From positions 1 through 10,850 of the forward strand of contig UQRS01000070.1 in the NCBI GenBank assembly GCA_900543525.1: a stretch of DNA of 10,850 nucleotides, read 5' to 3'. The DNA is from an uncultured Oscillospiraceae bacterium (GTDB lineage: Bacteria; Bacillota; Clostridia; Oscillospirales; Acutalibacteraceae). The notes beneath the pieces were generated by a model. That model ran no database searches and was not told where the DNA came from. It saw only the letters and a program-made list of their open reading frames with translations. Positions 6,901 through 10,850 of the stretch are shown in pieces. A program made the translations under genes and the position numbers. How positions within the stretch are numbered: position 1 is the stretch's first letter; each line of letters opens with the position of its first letter.

Positions 6901-7405
6901 GGTCGGCTACGACATGTACCTGAAGCTTCTCTCGGACGCGGTGAACGAGGAGAAGGGGCTGGAGACCGCGCCTGAGGCCGAGTGCACGGTGGATCTGCGG
7001 GTGCCCGCCCATATTCCGGAGAAGTACATTCCCACCCTCTCTCACCGGCTGGGAATCTACCGCCGGATTGCCGACATCCGCACGGCAGAGGATGCCGACG
7101 ACGTGGTCGACGAGCTGATCGACCGGTTTGGAGATCCGCCGGCGGCCGTCCTCGGCCTGATCGATGTAGCGCTGCTGCGCAACCGTGCGGCCGTCCACGG
7201 CATCACCGAGGTGGTCGAGAAGGAGCGCTGCATGCTGCTCTACCTCTCCCGCCTGGATGAATCGGCCGGCAAGGTCTGCGCCGCGATGAAGGGGCGCGCC
7301 ATGCTCAACGCCGGGCAGAAGCCCTACCTCTCGGTACGGATCGCCCCGGGGCAGAGTCCTCTCGACACCGTGAGCGAGGCGCTCGATGCCATGGATGGGG
7401 AGTAA
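3959..7405 (+). CDS. mfd: Transcription-repair coupling factor Mfd
   Basis: ATP-dependent DNA translocase that removes RNA polymerase stalled at lesions and recruits UvrA for nucleotide excision repair. The 1148-residue protein is full length. A UvrB-like region covers about residues 1-330, including QVDGPGQFALRGGILDLFPP. The RNA-polymerase-interacting CarD-like domain lies near 485-545 (LKNGDYVVHAAHGIGVFEGI). The SF2 translocase has Walker A GDVGFGKT at 640-647, DEEQ at 741-744, TLSATPIPRTLNMAM and the motif VI stretch QLRGRVGRS. The TRG region RGAGNILGGEQHGQMEAVGY lies near 965, and the Mfd C-terminal domain starts near 1014 (VPAHIPEKYIPTLSHRLGIY). Two adjacent ATGs (3956, 3959) and an upstream TTG (3947) are possible starts. 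GAGG at 3949-3952 gives the better 6-nt spacing to 3959. It is probably co-transcribed with pth and ends at the terminator at 7434. No frameshift or missing motif is seen. Confidence 0.98.
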   Translation: MDFPIFWMKNLRDYRTVKAAVENGRLPAALSGLSHIHKALLIATLVRDTGRTALVVASEEGEATRLSEDLAALDIPAQVYPERDFTFRSIATRSREYEQRRLSTLSAMLEGDYGVVLCSAAAAAQYTLPPHELYTRSFTLRPGDVLSVEEAVDRLLRAGYTRAEQVDGPGQFALRGGILDLFPPQAAFPVRMEFWGDEIDSMAEFEPESQRRREALEAVRVTPAAEIVYGGYDALADRIEALLHQNKKLPDKARERLCADIDALRSGVGVADDRYLRYVYDRPATLFDYAEDALLFVSETARVKEKMQNALWQQGEDVTALLADGCLWEGNTEFSLDLGGLFSRFEQGGALFMENFPGGSYDLPIRATVGFNLKQFSLWGGALEVLCEDLSTENGRQVSVVLAGGEKAAVLLSEELRRNGIPATYATEVPFGAESGVYVCPGGLSAGFELPELGFTLYSQGRGGNKLAKFRGKRKKNAKEIGSIEELKNGDYVVHAAHGIGVFEGIEQITAGGITKDYIRIRYAGKDVLFVPVTQLDLVSKYIGAATEEGHVRLHKLGGEQWQKTKSRVKKAVKVMAKELIALYAKRMNEPGYAFSPDTDMQNDFERRFEYAETEDQLRCAAEIKQDMERPVPMDRLLCGDVGFGKTEVALRAAFKCIADGKQCAILVPTTILAWQHYQTALRRMDGLPVSVDLLSRFRSPSQQEKTIKAVRCGNVDLLIGTHRLISKDVEFKDLGLVIVDEEQRFGVAQKEKLKERYPHIDVLTLSATPIPRTLNMAMSGLRDMSSIDEAPGDRFPVQTYVLEQDNGILLDAIQKELRRGGQVYYLHNRVESIDATAARLNILLPDCRIAVAHGQMSEEELSRVWERLLEHEIDLLVCTTIIETGIDVQNANTLIIEDADRMGLAQLHQLRGRVGRSTRRAYAYLCYRKGKALSDIATKRLEAVREYTEFGSGFKIAMRDLEIRGAGNILGGEQHGQMEAVGYDMYLKLLSDAVNEEKGLETAPEAECTVDLRVPAHIPEKYIPTLSHRLGIYRRIADIRTAEDADDVVDELIDRFGDPPAAVLGLIDVALLRNRAAVHGITEVVEKERCMLLYLSRLDESAGKVCAAMKGRAMLNAGQKPYLSVRIAPGQSPLDTVSEALDAMDGE

Positions 7406-7433
7406 TTTTTGAGAGATATCGTTTTTTTAAAAG

Positions 7434-7479
7434 GCTGGGAACAGGACAGCAGCCAAATTGCCCTGTTCCCGGCTTTTTT
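7434..7479 (+). terminator. Intrinsic terminator after mfd
   Basis: GCTGGGAACAGG (7434-7445) pairs with CCTGTTCCCGGC (7462-7473), 12 bp with one G-T pair, followed by TTTTTT (7474-7479). The flanking A-rich left side and T tract could extend the stem. On the minus strand a weaker CCTTTT tail follows, so some leftward activity is possible. It lies 28 bp after the mfd stop and closes the pth-mfd unit. Confidence 0.92.
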
Positions 7480-7480
7480 A

Positions 7481-7569
7481 GCAGATCCGGCGGGGCGGCA
7501 GCCGGGCTTTGCCGCGGGTTTGTCATGGACGAATCTGCACCCCCTCCCGCTGGGGCGGACAAGCGGGGA
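7481..7569. other. GC-rich intergenic segment with nested inverted repeats
   Basis: Between the mfd terminator and the next promoter lie about 90 bp with GCAGAT (7481-7486) paired to a distal ATCTGC (ending near 7538). This encloses a GCGGCA/TGCCGC hairpin. A CCCC/GGGG pair follows near 7540-7556. No gene, ribosome binding site or known RNA is recognised here. Because it lies upstream of the 7570 promoter, it is not part of the next gene's leader. Confidence 0.35.
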
Positions 7570-7598
7570 TTGACAAATCCCGTTTATCCGGGTATTAT
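7570..7598 (+). promoter_or_regulatory. Promoter of the CNNM/CorC-type transporter gene
   Basis: A perfect TTGACA (7570-7575), a 17-bp spacer and TATTAT (7593-7598) form the strongest promoter in the window. Transcription should begin near 7605, leaving a leader of about 73 nt before the start codon at 7678. Confidence 0.88.
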
Positions 7599-7677
7599 AT
7601 AGAATAAGAATGCTGGAAGTTTTACCATTTTTATGGAAACCGCCGCATTAAATTTTATAATAAGGAGTCAACGATCC

Positions 7678-9084
7678 ATGGACGACCCTGGACCCGGTAA
7701 TTTGATTTTCAAGCTGATTCTGCTCTTCGCACTCATCCTTGTCAACGCATTCTTCGCCATGAGCGAGATTGCCATCATCTCTTTAAACGAGAACAAGCTC
7801 CGCCACATGGCGGAGGAGGGCAACAAACGCGCCCGGCTGCTGCTGACCCTGACGGCCGACTCGGCCCGCTTCTTATCCACCATTCAGGTGGGCGTAACCC
7901 TGGCCGGATTCTTAACCTCGGCCTCCGCGGCGGAGAATTTTTCCGACCCGCTGGCGGCTGAACTGGCCGGCCTCTTCCACATCACGGGAGGAAGCGGCTA
8001 CGCCTTTATCAGCGGCCTGTCGCTGGTGCTGGTCACGCTGATTATCTCCTTCTTCTCGCTCGTTCTGGGCGAGCTTGTCCCCAAGCGCATCGCCATGCAG
8101 CGGAGTGAGGCTGTCTCTCTCAAGGTTGCGGGCGTGCTGCTCTTTATCAACCGGCTGATGCGGCCGGTCGTATGGCTGCTCTCGGGCACGACCAACCTCG
8201 TGGTACGGGCGCTCGGCTTCGACCCGCACGCCGAAGGGGACGTCGTCACGGAGGAGGAAATCCGTCTGATGGTCGACGCGGGGGAGGAAAAGGGCGTTAT
8301 TGAGGAAAGCCAGAAGGAAATGATCAACAATGTGTTTGAGTTTGACGACATTTCCGCGGCCGACGTAATGACCCACCGCACGGATATTGAGGCGGTCGAG
8401 CTTGAGGACTCTATTGAAGATGTGCTGAAGCTTTCGATGGAACAGGGGCTTTCCCGCATCCCGGTATATCGGGAGGATCTCGACGATATTGTCGGCATTC
8501 TGAATGTCAAGGATCTCCTCCAGTTTGTCGGCAAGCCGGTGCCAGACACCCCGCTTGAAAAATACATGCGCCGCGCCCACTTCGTGCCGGAAACCAAGCG
8601 CTGCGGCGACCTCTTTGCCGAAATGACGGCGCAGAAGCTGCAAATGGTCATCGTCTCGGATGAATACGGCGGCACGGCCGGCATCGTCACGATTGAGGAT
8701 CTGATCGAATCCATCGTCGGCAATATTCAGGATGAATATGATAATGAGGAGGAGGAGCTGACCCGCGTCAACGAAACCACCTTCCACATCGACGGCACAA
8801 TGGATATTGAGGAAGTGGATGAGGCGCTGGATATCACCCTCCCGGAAGGGGAATATGACACCATCGGCGGCCTGATTATGAACGAGCTGGGCCGCATCCC
8901 GGGCGAGGATGAACATCCCGCTATTGAAATCTGCGGCTACCGTTTCACGGTGCAGTCGATTGATGAGCGCCGGATTGAGGATGTTCTGGTGGAAAAGCTG
9001 CCCGAACCCTCGGCCGCCGGGCAGGAGAAATCTTCTCTGCCGGAGAAGGCGGAAAAGAGCGACCACAAACCGGAACGGGAATAA
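7678..9084 (+). CDS. HlyC/CorC family (CNNM-CBS) divalent cation efflux protein
   Basis: A 468-residue membrane protein of the hemolysin-C/CorC group, often annotated 'hemolysin family protein', whose characterised members export or exclude Mg2+ and related divalent cations. Domains in order: a DUF21/CNNM membrane domain at about residues 8-198 (FFAMSEIAIISLNENKLRHM at its start and LGELVPKRIAMQRSEAVSLK later); a CBS pair at about 225-355 (DVMTHRTDIEAVELEDSIED, GLSRIPVYREDLDDIVGILN, VIVSDEYGGTAGIVTIEDLI); then a CorC_HlyC domain at about 361-437 (PEGEYDTIGGLIMNELGRIP). CBS pairs in this family bind adenine nucleotides. A charged tail of about 30 residues follows. AAGGAG (7662-7667), 10 nt upstream, supports the ATG at 7678. 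An in-frame ATG at 7633 would put that site inside the gene and lacks a good one of its own. It is transcribed alone, between its own promoter and terminator. Naming it a cytolysin would be misleading. Confidence 0.95.
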   Translation: MDDPGPGNLIFKLILLFALILVNAFFAMSEIAIISLNENKLRHMAEEGNKRARLLLTLTADSARFLSTIQVGVTLAGFLTSASAAENFSDPLAAELAGLFHITGGSGYAFISGLSLVLVTLIISFFSLVLGELVPKRIAMQRSEAVSLKVAGVLLFINRLMRPVVWLLSGTTNLVVRALGFDPHAEGDVVTEEEIRLMVDAGEEKGVIEESQKEMINNVFEFDDISAADVMTHRTDIEAVELEDSIEDVLKLSMEQGLSRIPVYREDLDDIVGILNVKDLLQFVGKPVPDTPLEKYMRRAHFVPETKRCGDLFAEMTAQKLQMVIVSDEYGGTAGIVTIEDLIESIVGNIQDEYDNEEEELTRVNETTFHIDGTMDIEEVDEALDITLPEGEYDTIGGLIMNELGRIPGEDEHPAIEICGYRFTVQSIDERRIEDVLVEKLPEPSAAGQEKSSLPEKAEKSDHKPERE

Positions 9085-9167
9085 GCTGCTCTTCTGCTTC
9101 TTCTTGGCTGCTTTTCCGAGCGATGGCTCGGCCGATCTTAAAAAACTTCATACTTTGCAATGACGCA

Positions 9168-9203
9168 AATCCGGACTGCGGGAAACCGCAATCCGGATTT
9201 TTT
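9168..9203 (+). terminator. Intrinsic terminator after the CorC-type gene
   Basis: A 14-bp stem with one mismatch (9168-9181 with 9186-9199) has a GAAA loop and runs into TTTTTT at 9198-9203. It lies about 80 bp beyond the stop codon. A smaller perfect hairpin, CCGAGC/GCTCGG (9116-9131), precedes it without a T tract. This is a strong terminator by form. Confidence 0.92.
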
Positions 9204-9634
9204 GCAAACAAAGGCCGCTTGTCCGCCTACTCTCCCGGCTGTTCAGTCGGTCATGCGGCAGACAGGCAGGCAGACCGTCCGGCAGACTATCCGAAAGGAT
9301 GTCCGGTCGCCCACTCATCCGCTCGTCCGGTCGCCCACTCATCCGCTCGTCCGGTCGCCCGGTCGTCCGGTCGCCCACTCATCCAATCATCCGGTCGGCC
9401 ATCCGGCCGCCGCTCCTTTATAAAATGGAGGCGCATGCCCATTCTAGCGCTTGCGGCAATCGGACGGCTTGCCGGGCAGCCTTCGCACCAACCGGCCTGC
9501 CATCGCAGCCGGTCAGCCACCGGATCGCCAACCGGCCGGCCGCATATACTGCAATATCCGTCATTTCCTCCGCCGATCACGGACAGAGGGGACGGTTATT
9601 ACATAAAAAATTTTACAAAAATAGGTGTGTTCTC
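9204..9634 (+). other. About 430-bp gene-free, GC-rich region upstream of the YitT gene
   Basis: No credible gene lies between the terminator at 9203 and the YitT start at 9635. All plus frames stay open for long stretches, but only because the sequence is GC-rich, repetitive and poor in stop codons. The encoded peptides are Arg/Pro/Ser-rich low complexity. The region holds the 12-bp-period array (9257-9412) and a CCGG-rich stretch to about 9540. It ends in an AT-rich segment (9598-9622) where the YitT promoter may lie. No clear -35/-10 pair could be assigned. Confidence 0.6.
9257..9412. repeat. Degenerate minisatellite with 12-bp period and 24-bp higher-order unit
   Basis: Three GGCAGAC-headed 12-mers start at 9257, 9269 and 9281. 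From 9301 the 12-mers GTCCGGTCGCCC and ACTCATCCGCTC alternate. The first type starts at 9301, 9325, 9349 and 9365, the second at 9313 and 9337, with a variant at 9377. Diverged units ATCCGGTCGGCC and ATCCGGCCGCCG follow at 9389 and 9401. Two breaks of 8 bp (9293-9300) and 4 bp (9361-9364) add up to one 12-bp unit. The two complete 24-bp copies (9301-9324, 9325-9348) are identical, which suggests recent duplication. There are no unique spacers, so it is not a CRISPR array. Confidence 0.85.
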
Positions 9635-10525
9635 ATGCAATTCAAAGAAGAACTCAAAAAACTCCGGCTGAGAAATTTTCTGTTTCTCTTTTTCGCCGGC
9701 ATCACCAACGCCATCGGCGTTACGCTTTTCCTCGCCCCGGTGCATCTGTATGACAGCGGGCTGTCGGGTACCTCCATGCTGCTGTGGCAGCTTACGCCCG
9801 ACTGGCTGTCCCTCTCGTTTTTTCTGATTGTGCTGAACACGCCCTTTTTCATATTCGGCGCCAAGAAGCAGGGGTTTGGCTTTACGGTCTATTCCCTTTT
9901 TGCCATTCTGATTTATTCGGCGGCATCCTACCTCATCACCTACGTGCTGCCGATTGATGTTACCACCGCTTCCCCCTTTGCGGGCACCGACCTGGTACTC
10001 TGCGCCATCTTCGGCGGTCTGATCTCCGGCATCGGCAGCGGTACCACCATCCGTTTTGGCGGCGCCATCGACGGAGTGGAGGTCATGGCCGTCATCTTTG
10101 CCCGGCGTCTCGGCCTTACGGTCGGCACCTTTGTCATGATCTATAACGCCCTTTTGTACATCGTAGTCGGCATCGCGCTACAAAGCTGGATTCTTCCGCT
10201 CTACTCCATCGTGACCTATGCCGTCGGGATCAAGACGGTGGACTTCATCGTCGAAGGTCTGGATAAGGCCAAGTCAGCCATCATCATTACCGAGCAAAGG
10301 CAGGCGGTCGCCGACACCCTGTCGGAGGCCTTCGGCCGCGGCATCACCCTGATGGAAGCGGAGGGCTATCACTCCGAGTCTTCAAAAACCATGATTTATT
10401 TTGTGATTAACCGGTTCCAGATTTCCCGTATGAAGCGCCTGATTGCGGAGGCCGATCCGGCCGCCTTTGTCACCATCACCGACGTTTCCGACGTGCTGGG
10501 CAGCAGCCTTCGGGAGGCGGGCTGA
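9635..10525 (+). CDS. YitT family membrane protein with C-terminal DUF2179 domain
   Basis: A 296-residue protein of the YitT family (DUF161 membrane region plus DUF2179), whose transport substrate or role is not firmly established. Hydrophobic segments occupy about residues 13-200, starting FLFLFFAGITNAIGVTLFL. The family signature lies at about 125-155 (GGLISGIGSGTTIRFGGAID followed by GVEVMAVIFARRLG). The cytoplasmic DUF2179 part covers about 215-290 (SAIIITEQRQAVADTLSEAF, GRGITLMEAEGYHSES, FVTITDVSDVLGSSL). The ATG at 9635 is chosen because the family N-terminus starts here, with only a weak AGGTG (9623-9627) 7 nt upstream. The frame stays open back to 9299 through the repeat array, but that extension has no ribosome binding site and no membrane-protein character. 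No terminator with a T tract is evident after the stop codon. The gene appears to be transcribed alone. Confidence 0.93.
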   Translation: MQFKEELKKLRLRNFLFLFFAGITNAIGVTLFLAPVHLYDSGLSGTSMLLWQLTPDWLSLSFFLIVLNTPFFIFGAKKQGFGFTVYSLFAILIYSAASYLITYVLPIDVTTASPFAGTDLVLCAIFGGLISGIGSGTTIRFGGAIDGVEVMAVIFARRLGLTVGTFVMIYNALLYIVVGIALQSWILPLYSIVTYAVGIKTVDFIVEGLDKAKSAIIITEQRQAVADTLSEAFGRGITLMEAEGYHSESSKTMIYFVINRFQISRMKRLIAEADPAAFVTITDVSDVLGSSLREAG

Positions 10526-10850
10526 GCACTGCTTTGTCCGCTCGGCGAAACGCCTGGCAAAGGCCGATCAAGGGTTTAACACTCAGCAAGCCGTAAGCCT
10601 TTGCGCTGGGGGGTGCGGGGGGTGGCTTTCTCTATCCAACTTCCTGCAAAATCTAACCTTTCCGCTCATGCCGCGGAGGCGCCCCATTTCTGTCCGTACA
10701 GAAATGCGCAAACGCAGCAAGAAAGAGCTGATACAAAAATAAGAACCGCAAGGGGGAACCCGCAAACGCTTATGCAAAGATAGCAACGAAAGCAAGCAGA
10801 GCGTTTGAACGTAAAGTTCAAACGCCAAAGCCTTGATAAAACTTTGGTTC
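10526..10850. other. Non-coding right end of the window with perfect inverted repeats
   Basis: 325 bp after the YitT stop codon with no credible gene. It contains CATTTCTGT/ACAGAAATG (10685-10693 with 10698-10706, 4-nt loop), GCGTTTGAAC/GTTCAAACGC (10801-10810 with 10816-10825, 5-nt loop) and CCAAAG/CTTTGG (10825-10830 with 10842-10847). None has an adjacent T tract on the plus strand. The segment from about 10710 is visibly richer in A and lower in GC than the coding part. It could be a dispersed intergenic repeat, the 3' region of the YitT transcript, or the leader of a gene beyond the edge. I do not recognise a known RNA family. Confidence 0.5.

Noticed and set aside
4340..7198. 952-codon open frame antisense to mfd on the minus strand
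   Set aside because: It lies opposite a complete, motif-rich mfd. Long antisense open frames are common in GC-rich genes with strong third-position GC bias. No ribosome binding site or recognisable domain was seen.
7525..7602. 25-codon mini-frame across the CorC-gene promoter
   Set aside because: No Shine-Dalgarno sequence and it overlaps the -35/-10 elements; a chance open frame.
7912..9066. 384-codon open frame antisense to the CorC-type gene
   Set aside because: A shadow of a well-supported coding frame with low-complexity His/Arg/Asp content. No recognised domain.
9301..9412. CRISPR-like direct repeats
   Set aside because: Units are contiguous without unique spacers of constant length, the repeat length is 12/24 bp, and no cas genes are present. 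It is a minisatellite.
9431..9671. Small plus-strand frame starting after GGAGG at 9426-9430 (MPILALAAIGRLAG...)
   Set aside because: The GGAGG is too close to its ATG, the product becomes Arg/Pro/Ser low complexity, and it overlaps the YitT start. Judged a chance frame, with little confidence either way.
10583..10828. 81-codon minus-strand open frame at the right end
   Set aside because: Starts at a TTG without a ribosome binding site, inside an inverted repeat. Its composition is not protein-like.

Overview
This looks like an ordinary, GC-rich chromosomal segment from an anaerobic Firmicute, most likely a clostridial gut-type bacterium of the Ruminococcaceae/Oscillospiraceae group. The evidence is a glycyl-radical pyruvate formate-lyase, strong AGGAGG-type ribosome binding sites, Firmicute-style -35/-10 promoters with 17-bp spacers, the pth-mfd gene pair, and the families QueT, DUF554 and YitT. 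The genus is inference. No transposase, phage, plasmid, CRISPR or defence gene is visible.

Layout. (1) 1-612, minus: the first 204 codons of pflB, cut by the window edge. (2) 846-1025, plus: a 59-aa glycine-rich, probably membrane-associated small protein, divergent from pflB. (3) 2747-1141, minus: a two-gene unit. A -35/-10 promoter drives a structured leader of about 130 nt, then queT (queuosine-precursor ECF transporter S component), then a DUF554 membrane protein, ending at a strong intrinsic terminator. The leader is a candidate preQ1 riboswitch. (4) 2756-3256, plus: a divergent promoter, a leader with three hairpins and a UPF0145/YbjQ-family gene. (5) 3341-7479, plus: pth (peptidyl-tRNA hydrolase) and mfd (transcription-repair coupling factor), 15 nt apart, closed by an intrinsic terminator. 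(6) 7570-9203, plus: a near-consensus promoter, a CNNM/CBS/CorC-type divalent-cation efflux protein and its terminator. (7) 9204-9634: about 430 bp without a credible gene, containing a degenerate minisatellite with 12-bp period. (8) 9635-10525, plus: a YitT-family membrane protein with a C-terminal DUF2179 domain. (9) 10526-10850: non-coding sequence with perfect inverted repeats.

The genes serve separate housekeeping roles: anaerobic pyruvate cleavage, queuosine precursor salvage, rescue of stalled translation and transcription, and metal-ion export. The parts that repay a second look are non-coding: the queT leader, the shared divergent promoter region, the UPF0145 leader, the 12-bp-period array upstream of the YitT gene and the inverted repeats at the right end. 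I do not see a clearly new multi-gene system here.
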